Below, piece by piece: positions 55,849 through 63,854 of a stretch of 64,000 bases of DNA. Source of the DNA: an uncultured Acidobacteriaceae bacterium (GTDB lineage Bacteria; Acidobacteriota; Terriglobia; Terriglobales; Acidobacteriaceae); the NCBI GenBank assembly GCA_903911925.1, contig CAIWFH010000110.1, positions 30,958 to 94,957 of the forward strand, in the 5' to 3' direction. How positions within the stretch are numbered: the first letter of the stretch is position 1; the number at the start of each line of letters is the position of its first letter. Under the pieces are notes generated by a model. It was not told the origin of the DNA and searched no databases. It worked only from the letters and a program-made list of their open reading frames with translations. The translations under genes and the position numbers were made by a program.

Positions 55849-57765
55849 ATGGGCAAGAATCGTTTTAGCTATCGATTGTTCGGTGCGGCTCTATTGGCCC
55901 TTTCGCTGGCCGGGTGCGATCCTGCCGGATCGGGCGTCCCTCATCAGGGCGCAAAGCCGCAGGCCACCGCGCCTGCGCTTCCTGCTCCAGCGTCCGCGCC
56001 GCAGGCTGCCGCTGCGGCATCGTCCCCACAACTCAGCATGGAAGAGCGGCGGGTCAAAGTCCTCATCCAGCAGGTAGAGGAAGCCTATGGCCGGGGCGAA
56101 GCCGACTATAAAAAAGGGAAGCTGCTCGAGGCCAAAGCCGAATTTGACCGCGCAGTTGACCTGATGCTGCTGAGCGGTATCGACATCCATGGCAACGCGC
56201 AGTTGCAGGAAGAGTTCGACCGCATTGTGGACGGGGTCAACGCGCTGGAGACCGAAGCGCTGAAGCAGGGCAACGGATTCGTGCCCAAGGAAGAAGAGAC
56301 GTCGGCAGACGTGGCCGAGGACGTCACCTTCGTTGTGGATCCGAATATCGTAGCCAAGGCCAAGGCCGAACTGGCTACAACAAAATCGGATCTTCCGCTG
56401 GTGGTGAACGACTACGTGGCGGTCTACATCAACTTTTTTGCCAACACAACCAAGGGCCACAACGTGCTGCTGCACTCATTCCAGCGCGCCGGCCGCTACA
56501 AGGCGATGATTCAGCGGGTCATGGCAGAAGAGGGCGTGCCGCAGGATTTGATTTACCTTGCCGTGGCCGAGTCGGGCTTTCAGCCGCGGGCGCTCAACCG
56601 CAAGTCCGGAGCCGGCGGCATGTGGCAGTTTATGCCCCACGGGCCCTACGGACTGGCGCGTACCCCGTATGTGGACGAGCGCTTCGATCCGGAAAAATCT
56701 ACACGCGCCTACGCCCGCTACATGAAGTTCATCTACAACCAGTTGGGTGACTGGTATCTCTCAATGGCCGGCTATGACTGGGGCGCGGGCAACGTGCAGC
56801 ACGCGGTTGAGAAGACCGGCTATGCCGATTTCTGGGAGCTGTACAAGCGCAACAACCTGCCCGTAGAGACCAAGAATTACGTGCCGGAGATTCTGGCCGC
56901 CATCATCATCGCCAACAACCCCACGCAGTATGGGTTCGACGAAGTGACGCTCGATCCGCCGGTACTTACCGATACCGTGACCATCAACTATTCCCTTGAC
57001 CTGCGTCTGGCGTCGGACCTGGTTGGGGTTCCGGTGGACGAGTTGATGGCCCTCAATCCAAGCCTGCTGCGAATGATCACGCCCCAGGATGCGGCATTCG
57101 ATCTGCATCTTCCCGCAGGTACAGCAGCGGTTTTCACAGAGCGAATCGCGGGGATTCCATCGTCCAATCGCAATTCATGGCGCTACCATCGCGTGGCGGC
57201 CGGGGACACTCTGGCGTCCGTGGCGCGCGAGTACCGCGTGACAGCGGCGGAAGTGGCCGCCGCCAACCAGATGAGCGAGAACGACGGCATTGAAGGGATA
57301 GAAGCTCTACTGGTGCCCGTGCCGCCGGCCCCCGCGGTCACTACTCGGATGATGCTCTATACCGCCCGCAGGGGCGACTCGCTGGTGACCATCGCAGATC
57401 GCTTCGGCGTTTCTCTTTCCCAGTTGCGCCGCTGGAACAAGGTGACCGGCATCAAGGTGGAACCGGGCCGCAAACTGCGCGTGGCCGAGCCTGCGATGGT
57501 GCCTCGCACATCGAGCAAGCATCGCCGCGGGACTGCCGGCGCGGGCGCAACCAAGCATGAAGCAGCGCCGGAAAAAGGCACAAGTGAAAAATCTTCCGCG
57601 CCGGGCGCTCGCAAGAAATCAACCGCTTCAACCGCCGTCGCAAAACACGCGCAGAGCGAAAAAGCCGCTGCTGGAGCGGGTAAAAGCGGTACGCACGCCA
57701 GGAAGAGCTCCCGTGCGGCGAGGCCCGCCGCGCATTCCGCTTCGCCTGCCTCCAAACAAAAATAG
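55849..57765 (+). CDS. Lytic murein transglycosylase with LysM domains (MltD-like lipoprotein)
   Basis: This peptidoglycan-cleaving enzyme is attached to a membrane by a lipid. The N-terminus is a lipoprotein signal (GAALLALSLAGCDPAG). The transglycosylase SLT domain is at about 180-330: LIYLAVAESGFQPRALNRKSGAGGMWQFMPHGPYGL with the catalytic Glu in VAESG, then YDWGAGNVQHAVEKTGYADFWELY. Two LysM units follow (RYHRVAAGDTLASVAREYRVTAAEVAAANQM and MLYTARRGDSLVTIADRFGVSLSQLRRWNKVTG). The C-terminal 80 residues are Lys/Ala/Ser-rich and basic. Total 638 aa, longer than E. coli MltD (452). The start is the ATG at 55849. Confidence 0.92.
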   Translation: MGKNRFSYRLFGAALLALSLAGCDPAGSGVPHQGAKPQATAPALPAPASAPQAAAAASSPQLSMEERRVKVLIQQVEEAYGRGEADYKKGKLLEAKAEFDRAVDLMLLSGIDIHGNAQLQEEFDRIVDGVNALETEALKQGNGFVPKEEETSADVAEDVTFVVDPNIVAKAKAELATTKSDLPLVVNDYVAVYINFFANTTKGHNVLLHSFQRAGRYKAMIQRVMAEEGVPQDLIYLAVAESGFQPRALNRKSGAGGMWQFMPHGPYGLARTPYVDERFDPEKSTRAYARYMKFIYNQLGDWYLSMAGYDWGAGNVQHAVEKTGYADFWELYKRNNLPVETKNYVPEILAAIIIANNPTQYGFDEVTLDPPVLTDTVTINYSLDLRLASDLVGVPVDELMALNPSLLRMITPQDAAFDLHLPAGTAAVFTERIAGIPSSNRNSWRYHRVAAGDTLASVAREYRVTAAEVAAANQMSENDGIEGIEALLVPVPPAPAVTTRMMLYTARRGDSLVTIADRFGVSLSQLRRWNKVTGIKVEPGRKLRVAEPAMVPRTSSKHRRGTAGAGATKHEAAPEKGTSEKSSAPGARKKSTASTAVAKHAQSEKAAAGAGKSGTHARKSSRAARPAAHSASPASKQK

Positions 57766-57808
57766 CGAGTTACCTCATTAACCACTTGTCATTTGATGGT
57801 GTTTAAGT

Positions 57809-57833
57809 GCAAGCTATTGCTACAATAGCTTGC
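57809..57833. promoter_or_regulatory. Inverted repeat over the -10 box of the histone-like gene
   Basis: GCAAGCTATT (57809-57818) and AATAGCTTGC (57824-57833) are perfect 10-bp arms around GCTAC. The centre contains an extended -10 box, TGCTACAAT at 57818-57826. A regulator binding here would block the promoter of the gene at 57911. Confidence 0.55.
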
Positions 57834-57910
57834 GCGGGTGGAGTGCTTGTCTCCGCCGCGAGAAGAGCAAACGCGAACAAGGACAGCGGCAAGCCGCTGG
57901 AGGCAAAGGG

Positions 57911-58531
57911 ATGGAAGAAGTCTTCAAGATGTACGCGAACAGTGACGGCAACCCGGAAATCGAGCCGGCAGAACTGGACCCTGATCACGAAGAAAGCTTT
58001 GATGAGGACGAAGGCGTAGAAATCTCAGGCGTTCTCACCTCCTCGGATGACGACGATGTGGCCGTGGAAGAAGTCGCGGTTGTGATCGTCGCCGAACCTA
58101 TTGCGAAGCCGGCCGTCAAGAAGGCCGCGAAGAAGAAGAAGAAGGCTCCAGCAAAGAAGGCTGCTGCAAAGCCCGCGGCGAAGAAGCCTGTCGCGAAGAA
58201 AGCTCCAGCCAAGAAAGCTCCGGCCAAGAAGAAGGCCGCGAAAAAGATTGTAGCCAAGAAGGCTGCAAAGAAGTCCGCCAAGAAGCAAGGCAGTTCTGGC
58301 GCGCAGGGCGGAAAGACCACGGTCAAGAAGGCCAAGGTCGCAAAAAGCGCCAGCAAACCCACCAAGCGAGGTAAAAAATTGGCAGTTAAGAAAGCAGCAA
58401 AGAAGGCTCCCGCCAAGAAGGCAGTAGCGAAGAAGGCTCCTGCGAAGAAGGCAGTAGCGAAGAAGGCTCCTGCGAAGAAGGCCGCCAAGAAGGCAGTCAA
58501 GAAGGCCGCTCCCAAGAAGGCAACCAAGTAG
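57911..58531 (+). CDS. Histone H1-like Lys/Ala-rich protein
   Basis: The 206-aa protein has two parts. Residues 1-55 are acidic (MEEVFKMYANSDGNPEIEP, then DPDHEESFDEDEG and SSDDDD). The rest is almost only Lys, Ala, Pro and Val in PAKKA/VAKKA units, like the C-terminal domain of eukaryotic histone H1 and bacterial AlgP/Hc1-type proteins. The tail should bind DNA or RNA non-specifically and compact it. I chose the ATG at 57911 with GGAGG seven bases upstream, although the frame opens earlier. Near-perfect 30-bp tandem DNA repeats inside the gene mean repeat number can change easily. An operator-like inverted repeat overlaps the promoter. A strong terminator follows. Confidence 0.85.
   Translation: MEEVFKMYANSDGNPEIEPAELDPDHEESFDEDEGVEISGVLTSSDDDDVAVEEVAVVIVAEPIAKPAVKKAAKKKKKAPAKKAAAKPAAKKPVAKKAPAKKAPAKKKAAKKIVAKKAAKKSAKKQGSSGAQGGKTTVKKAKVAKSASKPTKRGKKLAVKKAAKKAPAKKAVAKKAPAKKAVAKKAPAKKAAKKAVKKAAPKKATK
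58421..58480 (+). repeat. Perfect 30-bp tandem repeat inside the histone-like gene
   Basis: Two identical 30-base units (GCAGTAGCGAAGAAGGCTCC plus TGCGAAGAAG) encode AVAKKAPAKK twice. Slipped-strand mispairing would change the length in steps of ten residues without a frameshift. Confidence 0.85.
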
Positions 58532-58565
58532 TAGCGGCAACACGCAATACAAGGCAAGCAAAAGA

Positions 58566-58591
58566 GCCCGGCTCCGTGCCGGGCTTTTTTG
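58566..58591 (+). terminator. Terminator after the histone-like gene
   Basis: AGCCCGGC (58566-58573) and GCCGGGCT (58579-58586) are perfect arms around TCCGT, followed by a T-run to 58591, 34 bases past the stop codon. Confidence 0.9.
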
Positions 58592-58612
58592 CGCCTGAAA
58601 ACAGGTGGGTTG

Positions 58613-59071
58613 TTATCCGCGAGCGGTGGGCGGCTTGAGTTGCGCAAGATGGTGGCGCTGGTGCATGACATAGTCCTCAATCAGGAAGCGCAACGTTACC
58701 GGAGCGTCGTCGCCCACAACGCAGCTTGCCTCAAACCGCTCTTCGGGAATTAGGTCCACCACCGCGGCAAGAATCTCGTGCTCCACCTTCCACCAGCGCA
58801 GCAGCGTATCCCAGGACTGGCAGCCATAGCCGTGGGCATTTACCCAGGGCTCCTGATCGTAGTTAGGGCCGTCAAAGCAGCCCTCAGTGGCGGCGCGCAC
58901 AAATCTCTGCCGGTTATTCGTGGCGGAGTCGAGCATGTGTCCCAGGATTTGTTTGCGCGTCCACCCGCCCGGACGCCACGGCGTGTCCGCAAGGCCAGGC
59001 GAAACGGCGAGCAGCGCCTGCCCGATGGCATCTAGTTCATTCCTGAAACTGCCGGCGAGCTGCGTGGGCAT
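58613..59071 (-). CDS. DinB-family protein (four-helix metal-binding fold)
   Basis: The 152-aa protein has the DinB/YfiT helix-bundle pattern. The three metal-binding histidines of the family are visible: His in WTRKQILGHMLDSATNNRQRFVRA, and the two in LRFLIEDYVMHQRHHLAQLKPPT. DinB-like proteins include thiol transferases and damage-induced proteins; the substrate here is unknown. AGGAGG precedes the ATG at 59071 (MPTQLAGSF) at ideal spacing, so a longer frame upstream can be discounted. It converges on the histone-like gene. Confidence 0.88.
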   Translation of the reverse strand: MPTQLAGSFRNELDAIGQALLAVSPGLADTPWRPGGWTRKQILGHMLDSATNNRQRFVRAATEGCFDGPNYDQEPWVNAHGYGCQSWDTLLRWWKVEHEILAAVVDLIPEERFEASCVVGDDAPVTLRFLIEDYVMHQRHHLAQLKPPTARG

Positions 59072-59129
59072 TTCTTTCTCCTCCTGCACATAGAACGATG
59101 CGGCAAAAATTGTCCCCATCGCAAAAGCG

Positions 59130-59156
59130 GAAAGGCCCCGCGTGGCGAGGCCCTTC
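59130..59156 (-). terminator. Imperfect hairpin after the peroxiredoxin gene
   Basis: On the minus strand AAGGGCCTCGC can pair with GCGGGGCCTT around a 3-nt loop, with one mismatch and one bulge, about 20 bases past the stop codon, and TTTT follows within ten bases. Confidence 0.5.
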
Positions 59157-59172
59157 TGTACGCCGGGCCGAG

Positions 59173-59757
59173 TTACTGATGCGGCGCTGTCGCTGTCGGA
59201 GGCTTGACGGAATTAACCATGGGCTTGGCGGCCGGGATGGCTGCCAGCACCTGCGCCGAGTGCACCTGGGGATCGACCTTGGTCCACACCTGCGCAATTT
59301 GCCCCTGCGGGCTAATCAGGAAGGTGTTGCGATTGGCGATCTTGATGCCCATATAGTTGCCCAGTGAGCCGTAGGCATCCACAACGGTGTGATTGGGGTC
59401 GGCCAGCAGGCGGAAGGTCAGGCTCTCCTTGGTGCAGAACTGCTTGTGGCTATCCGGCGTGTCCATGCTTACGCCGAGGACTACCGCGTTCTTGGCGGTG
59501 TACTGGTCAAGGTCGCGCTGGAAGTTATGGGCCTCGATGGTGCAGCCCGAAGTCATGTCCTTGGGATAGAAGTAGAGCACCACCCACTTGCCCTTGAAAC
59601 TCCCCAGGGATATTTGGGAGCCATCCTGCGACGGCAGCGTGAAGGTCGGCGCAACCTGGCCCGCGGCCGGCACAGCCTGGTCAGCGGCGTGGACGGTGAC
59701 AAACACGGCAACCAGCACAATTGCGGCTGCAAAAACAATCAGAAGCGGCTTTCTCAC
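59173..59757 (-). CDS. Exported peroxiredoxin, BCP/PrxQ type, one-cysteine motif
   Basis: This thiol peroxidase begins with a signal or anchor helix (KPLLIVFAAAIVLVAVFVTVHA). The peroxiredoxin core has APTFTLPSQDGSQISLGSFKGKWVVLYFYPKDMTSGCTIEAHNFQRDLDQY. The peroxidatic Cys is residue 72. In classical BCP the resolving Cys comes five residues later (CTxEAC); here it is His77, so another thiol must resolve it, perhaps the Cys in HKQFCTKESLTF or an external protein. The C-terminus carries an extra 30 or so residues. The start is the ATG at 59757; a heptamer array lies just upstream. Confidence 0.9.
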   Translation of the reverse strand: MRKPLLIVFAAAIVLVAVFVTVHAADQAVPAAGQVAPTFTLPSQDGSQISLGSFKGKWVVLYFYPKDMTSGCTIEAHNFQRDLDQYTAKNAVVLGVSMDTPDSHKQFCTKESLTFRLLADPNHTVVDAYGSLGNYMGIKIANRNTFLISPQGQIAQVWTKVDPQVHSAQVLAAIPAAKPMVNSVKPPTATAPHQ

Positions 59758-59775
59758 TTTGTACCTCCGGAATAC

Positions 59776-59803
59776 AGGGACTAGGGAATAGGGAACATGG
59801 AAC
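59776..59803. repeat. Heptamer array (AGGGANN x4) upstream of the peroxiredoxin gene
   Basis: AGGGACT, AGGGAAT, AGGGAAC and ATGGAAC follow each other in a 7-base period. The reverse complement type (AGTCCCT) forms the array at 59886-59914, so the two could pair across the 80-base interval. Confidence 0.7.
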
Positions 59804-59885
59804 AGGAATCAGCAAACCACGAGCAGCGATCGGCAGGGGAGCGACGGGGAGGTCCTGCTGGCAACAGTATAGCCTGCGGCGGGCA

Positions 59886-59914
59886 AGTCCCTGGTCCCTG
59901 AGTCCCTAGTCCCT
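59886..59914. repeat. Heptamer array (AGTCCCT x4) over the lpxI stop codon
   Basis: AGTCCCT, GGTCCCT, one extra G, then AGTCCCT twice. The lpxI stop codon (59906-59908) lies within the array. Confidence 0.7.
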
Positions 59915-60757
59915 CACAGTAGCCACGATAGCGATTCCTGCCTCATTTGCGCGCGTCAGCAAGGCATCACGGTCAAAGAGCAGAGTGCGGCCGGCCTCAA
60001 CCGAAAGGCAACTGCCGCCGGCCTCGATCATCGTCTCAATTGTTTTTATCCCGATGACGGGCACATCGAAGCGCATATCCTGTTTTGGCTTGGCCACCTT
60101 GACGACCGTCAGCTTGCGCTCAAGCGTCGAGGCATCTTCGTCGAGCGACGCCATCAGCAGGCCAGCGCGGGCAATGGCCTGGTCGGTGCCTTCCATGGCC
60201 TCCACGGCCACGCAAGCCTGCGCGGCGACGACCACGGTCTGGCCAATGTCGAAACCGGCCACGGCGCCAGCTACCCCCAGGCCGTACTCAATGTTCTTCT
60301 TTTCTTCTTCGTCCGGCGAGCGGGCGCTAAGCACGCCCTCGGCGGCCAGCAGCGGCTCAAGGAACGCGGTAGAACTGATCAGCTCAATGCCCTCGTCGCC
60401 CAGCACCTTGGCCACAGCGCCCAGCAGCATGTCGGTATTGCGCGAACGCAGATTGAGCAGCAGTTTGGCCAGGCGCCAGTCTGGCCGGATGCTGCTGAAT
60501 ATCTGTTTGTGCTTCACCTGCCCGGCCATCACGGCGGCGGTGACGCCTTCCTTGTGGAAGAGCTCGATCAATCGCGACAGCTCGCCCAGCGAGAGCCAGG
60601 TGACCGTAATGCGTTCGTCCATCGCGGCTCGATGATTGATCTCCGGGTCGGTCTCTTCGCGGATGGCCGCAACGACCACGGAAAAGCCCTGCGCCCGCGC
60701 CGCGTCGAGCAGCAGGAACGGGAAGCGGCCGTTGCCGGCGATGAGGCCGAGCTTCAT
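59906..60757 (-). CDS. lpxI: UDP-2,3-diacylglucosamine diphosphatase LpxI
   Basis: LpxI hydrolyses UDP-2,3-diacylglucosamine to lipid X in lipid A synthesis, replacing LpxH in many bacteria. The 283-aa protein matches the DUF1009 family: MKLGLIAGNGRFPFLLLDAARAQGFSVVVAAIREETDPEI, TWLSLGELSRLIELFHKEGVTAAVMAGQVKH, and the C-terminal catalytic part with VVVAAQACVAVEAMEGTDQAIARAG and MRFDVPVIGIKTIETMIEAGGSCLSVEAGRTLLFDRD. It starts two bases after the lpxA stop codon and is the last gene of fabZ-lpxA-lpxI. Confidence 0.95.
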   Translation of the reverse strand: MKLGLIAGNGRFPFLLLDAARAQGFSVVVAAIREETDPEINHRAAMDERITVTWLSLGELSRLIELFHKEGVTAAVMAGQVKHKQIFSSIRPDWRLAKLLLNLRSRNTDMLLGAVAKVLGDEGIELISSTAFLEPLLAAEGVLSARSPDEEEKKNIEYGLGVAGAVAGFDIGQTVVVAAQACVAVEAMEGTDQAIARAGLLMASLDEDASTLERKLTVVKVAKPKQDMRFDVPVIGIKTIETMIEAGGSCLSVEAGRTLLFDRDALLTRANEAGIAIVATVRD

Positions 60758-60759
60758 GT

Positions 60760-61530
60760 CTACTTGATCACTCCGCGCTCGCTGCGCTCGAGGAAAGCGG
60801 CGAGCAGGGCGGCGTCGTCGCCCTCGATCTCTTTGATCTTCTCGAGAGCCTGCGAGGTATTTAGCTTGGCGGCAAGCAGCAGGCGGAATGCCTTCTGCAG
60901 CCGCTTCAGCCGCTCCGGCGAGAATCCGCGCCGCGCCAAGCCGACCTTGTTGATGCCGAATGCCTTGTTTTCACGGCGCGACGAGGTCAGCGAGAAGGGC
61001 AGCACATCTTGCGTCACGATAGTCCCGCCGCCGATGAATGCGTACTTGCCCACAACGCAGTGCTGGTGCACGGGGCAGAAGGCGCCCAGCGTTACATAAT
61101 CTTCGATCACCACGTGGCCGGCGAGCGTGGCCGCGTTGGCCAGGATGCAGTGGCTGCCCACCTGGCTGTCGTGGCCGATGTGCGCGCAGGTCATCAGCAG
61201 GCAGTTGGAGCCGAGGCGCGTTACGCCACCGCCTCCCACTGTGCCGCGGCTGATGGTCACGTTTTCGCGGATGGTGTTGTTATCGCCAATGACGGTTTCA
61301 GTGGGTTCGCCGCCGTACTTCAAGTCCTGAGGCGGAACGCCGATGGAACAGAATGGATGAAAGGTGTTGCCTGAACCGATGCGGGTGCGCCCATCGAGCA
61401 CGACATGCGAAATGAGGACGCAGTTCTCGCCCAGCACAACCTCGGGTCCGATGGTGCAGAAGGGGCCAATGGTGCAGGAGGCCGGAACGACCGCTCCAGC
61501 CGCAATTACGGCGCTTGCATGCGTACTCAC
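60760..61530 (-). CDS. lpxA: UDP-N-acetylglucosamine acyltransferase LpxA
   Basis: LpxA attaches the first acyl chain to UDP-GlcNAc, the first step of lipid A synthesis. The 256-aa protein is a left-handed beta-helix of hexapeptide repeats (SAVIAAGAVVPASCTIGPFCTIGPEVVLGENCVL) with FHPFCSIGVPPQDLKYGGEPT and the active-site region TCAHIGHDSQVGSHCILANAATLAGHVVIEDYVTLGAFCPVHQH. The C-terminal helices carry GINKVGLARRGFSPERLKRLQKAFRLLL. The start is a GTG at 61530, overlapping the fabZ stop by four bases (GTGA); an ATG further upstream would lie within fabZ. Confidence 0.95.
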   Translation of the reverse strand: MSTHASAVIAAGAVVPASCTIGPFCTIGPEVVLGENCVLISHVVLDGRTRIGSGNTFHPFCSIGVPPQDLKYGGEPTETVIGDNNTIRENVTISRGTVGGGGVTRLGSNCLLMTCAHIGHDSQVGSHCILANAATLAGHVVIEDYVTLGAFCPVHQHCVVGKYAFIGGGTIVTQDVLPFSLTSSRRENKAFGINKVGLARRGFSPERLKRLQKAFRLLLAAKLNTSQALEKIKEIEGDDAALLAAFLERSERGVIK

Positions 61531-62024
61531 TCCGCCTTCACCGCTTCCTGAGCCGCTGCGGGCTCCTCTGCCGCCGGGTGCGGCTCCTGCACGCGCGAAA
61601 CCACCGCGCAGGTGAGCGTGGCCTGGCAAGCCAGCTTGCCGTCTACATAAGCATGGCCCTCGATGCGCCCGGCGCGGGTCTTCATCGACAGCACTTCAAC
61701 CTCGATGCGCAACTGGTCGCCGGGCGTCACCGGGCGGCGGAACTTGGCGCGCTCAATGCCGGTAAACACCACCAGCTTCTTTTCGCGATCGGGAATCTCG
61801 TGCATCATGATGATGCCGCCGGCCTGGGCCATGGCCTCAACCACCAGCACACCGGGCATGATCGGATAACCGGGAAAGTGCCCCTGGAAAAACTGCTCGT
61901 TGATGGTGACGTTCTTAATGGCCACCAGCCGCTTGGTCGGCTCAAACTCGACGATTCTGTCTATCAACAGAAAAGGGTAGCGGTGGGGAAGAAAACCCAG
62001 GATCTCCTGGATATCTAATTTCAT
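61527..62024 (-). CDS. fabZ: 3-hydroxyacyl-ACP dehydratase FabZ
   Basis: FabZ dehydrates 3-hydroxyacyl-ACP in fatty acid elongation and shares its substrate with LpxA. The 165-aa protein has the hot-dog fold motifs LDIQEILGFLPHRYPFLLIDRIVE and FFQGHFPGYPIMPGVLVVEAMAQAGG, with the catalytic His in GHFPGYPIMPG and Glu in VVEAMAQ. The C-terminus has an extra 20-residue Ala/Glu tail. It leads the fabZ-lpxA-lpxI operon. Pairing fabZ with lpxA is common and balances phospholipid and LPS synthesis. Confidence 0.96.
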   Translation of the reverse strand: MKLDIQEILGFLPHRYPFLLIDRIVEFEPTKRLVAIKNVTINEQFFQGHFPGYPIMPGVLVVEAMAQAGGIIMMHEIPDREKKLVVFTGIERAKFRRPVTPGDQLRIEVEVLSMKTRAGRIEGHAYVDGKLACQATLTCAVVSRVQEPHPAAEEPAAAQEAVKAE

Positions 62025-62085
62025 TCGCTGGCTCCAGAGAGCGCACGGACAGGCCGCTTCTCGCTCTTCTGGATTATAAACAAGC

Positions 62086-62889
62086 CTACTTCTTGATGCG
62101 CCGCTCGGCCGCGTTCACGTCCCAGAAGTCCCCCGCAAACTCCTGGTTGTAGTTCACGTGATCGAGATACATTTGCCTGACCATGTCGCCGTTCTTGAAG
62201 CGGGTGATGTTGAACGCGGTGGGGAGTCCGTCTACCGGATGGTAATCGTCGTATTCCTCGGCATCGGTGTTCTTGTCTTTGTAGAGCGGGTCGCGCCACT
62301 GGAAGGTGCGCCGCAGCGGCAAGTGCGTCTGCGTATCCGTCTGGATGGTGACCGCCTCGTTCTGGGCCGAGATGAGCGTGACCTGGTCGGCCAGATGACG
62401 CTCGGCAAGGCGCTGGCCCTCGTACATGAGAATGGTCGCGGGGTCGTTGAGCCAGCTCTTGATAACCGTCTCGATGGAATGGTCGCGGCGGCGGAGGTAG
62501 TCGTCCACCTGTTCCTGAGGCAAGGCCGCTTTGCCCTTGAAGGTCACTTCCATGCCGGTACGGCCCACATAGAACTGCACCACGTCGCGGTGCGCAGTGT
62601 ACTCAATGCGGTCATGGTCGGGCCATTGGTGGAACTCCCAGAACTTGGTGGTACCCAAATCAGGCTGGCCGTGATAGAAAACAGCCGCGTGCCCCTGCCG
62701 CACCTGGTTCTTCATGTGCAGCCATGCATCGCCGCCCAGCGCCTTCACCATTGCGTCAAGGATGGCACGGGCCTGTTTTGCGTTCTTCACCCCGGCATCG
62801 TCGGTTGTCTGTGTTCGCGTCGCCATCGGAGCCGCCAGCAGTACCACCGCAATTGCCGCCCGCAGCATTCTCCGCACCCACGTTCTCAT
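62086..62889 (-). CDS. Exported protein of unknown function (lipoprotein-sorting-like)
   Basis: The 267-aa protein has a signal peptide (RTWVRRMLRAAIAVVLLAAPMATRTQ). The mature part looks like one large antiparallel sheet of the LolA/LppX class: ARAILDAMVKALGGDAWLHMKNQVRQGHAAVFYHGQPDLGTTKFWEFHQWPDHDRIEYT, then the C-terminal RRTFQWRDPLYKDKNTDAEEYDDYHPVDGLPTAFNITRFKNGDMVRQMYLDHVNYNQEF. This 'YDDYHPVDGLPTAFNITRFKNGD' ending is typical of the family of outer-membrane lipoprotein-sorting-like proteins. GAGGAAC precedes the ATG at 62889. It lies 61 bases upstream of fabZ and may share its transcript, fitting an envelope role. Confidence 0.7.
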   Translation of the reverse strand: MRTWVRRMLRAAIAVVLLAAPMATRTQTTDDAGVKNAKQARAILDAMVKALGGDAWLHMKNQVRQGHAAVFYHGQPDLGTTKFWEFHQWPDHDRIEYTAHRDVVQFYVGRTGMEVTFKGKAALPQEQVDDYLRRRDHSIETVIKSWLNDPATILMYEGQRLAERHLADQVTLISAQNEAVTIQTDTQTHLPLRRTFQWRDPLYKDKNTDAEEYDDYHPVDGLPTAFNITRFKNGDMVRQMYLDHVNYNQEFAGDFWDVNAAERRIKK

Positions 62890-62921
62890 TGTCTCGTTCC
62901 TCAGAATTCGGATTTTCACAA

Positions 62922-62981
62922 TGAACTGCAAACTGCGAACCGGTCACTGACAGCCAACCACTAACCACTAATCACTAACCA
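62922..62981. repeat. Heptamer arrays between the SDR gene and the exported-protein gene
   Basis: Two 7-base families stand side by side: TGAACTG, CAAACTG, CGAACCG (62922-62942), and CCAACCA, CTAACCA, CTAATCA, CTAACCA (62954-62981). The second ends six bases before the SDR stop codon position on its strand. Confidence 0.7.
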
Positions 62982-62987
62982 CTGCTT

Positions 62988-63779
62988 TCACCCCACCAAA
63001 ACCGCCCCGCCATTCACGTTCAGCACCTCACCGGAGATGAACCCAGCCAGCGGCGTGCACAAAAACAAGACCGGCCCAGCAATCTCCCGTGGGCTGCCAA
63101 CCCGGCCCACGGGAATCGCCGCCGCGATCTTCGGGCCTAGCTCCGGATCATTGACCGTGCCCGCCGACATGTCGGTTGCCACCCAGCCCGGCGCCACGCA
63201 GTTTACGCGGATTCCCCGCGGAGCCAGCTCTGTAGACAGGCTCTTGGTAAGACTGATAATTGCACCTTTTGTAACGGCGTAGTCGGCGTGGTTGGCCTCG
63301 CCCCGCTGTCCGGCGGTGGAACTGATGAGAACGATGTGCCCGGCAGCTTCGCCCGGCGCGTGCGCCTGCCGGTCAAACTCCGCCACGGCGGCCTGCACCA
63401 ACCCGAAGACCGAATCGAGATTCACGCCCATGGTCCGCCGCCACTGCGACTCGGCCATCGAGGCAATGGGAGCATCCTCAGCCGGCCAGATGCCGTGGTT
63501 AGCCACCAGGATATCGAGCCGGCCAAAGGCGCGCACAGCAGCAGCGACGAGCGCGTGCCCGTCGGCCACGGTGCTCAGTTCCTGCTTGATGGGGACGCAC
63601 CGCTCGGGCACGCCGCACTCGGCCGCCAGTTCTGCCGCCTGCATGGCGGCTCGCTGGTAGCTGAAAGCCACCCGTGCCCCCGCTTCAACAAACAGCCGCA
63701 CCGTTTCCGCGCCAATGCCGCGCGAGCCGCCGCTGATCAGCGCAACTTTTCCGTCCAGAACAACAGGTATTCCAGCCAT
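62988..63779 (-). CDS. SDR-family oxidoreductase (FabG-like)
   Basis: The 263-aa short-chain dehydrogenase has the Rossmann cofactor motif ALISGGSRGIGAETVRLF, the NAG-like VANHGIWP, the catalytic Ser (VLISSTAG), and Tyr and Lys in HADYAVTKGAIISL. PGWVATDMSAG and the C-terminal FISGEVLNVNGG are typical of FabG-like 3-oxoacyl reductases. The usual second-strand Arg/Lys is replaced by sequence FSYQRAA, which suggests NADPH use. It is not proven to act in fatty acid synthesis; many SDRs share these features. The start is the ATG at 63779. Confidence 0.9.
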   Translation of the reverse strand: MAGIPVVLDGKVALISGGSRGIGAETVRLFVEAGARVAFSYQRAAMQAAELAAECGVPERCVPIKQELSTVADGHALVAAAVRAFGRLDILVANHGIWPAEDAPIASMAESQWRRTMGVNLDSVFGLVQAAVAEFDRQAHAPGEAAGHIVLISSTAGQRGEANHADYAVTKGAIISLTKSLSTELAPRGIRVNCVAPGWVATDMSAGTVNDPELGPKIAAAIPVGRVGSPREIAGPVLFLCTPLAGFISGEVLNVNGGAVLVG

Positions 63780-63854
63780 AGGGTCACGCTAGCGCATTGG
63801 CTGAGTGCGTGTCGAGAGGGGACAATCAGCAAGAAACAGGACCAGGAATTGGAT

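Noticed and set aside
57985..58680. A Phe/Ala/Leu-rich minus-strand frame opposite the histone-like gene
   Set aside because: It is the antisense of AAG/GCC codons; the Lys/Ala reading has a ribosome site, promoter and terminator.
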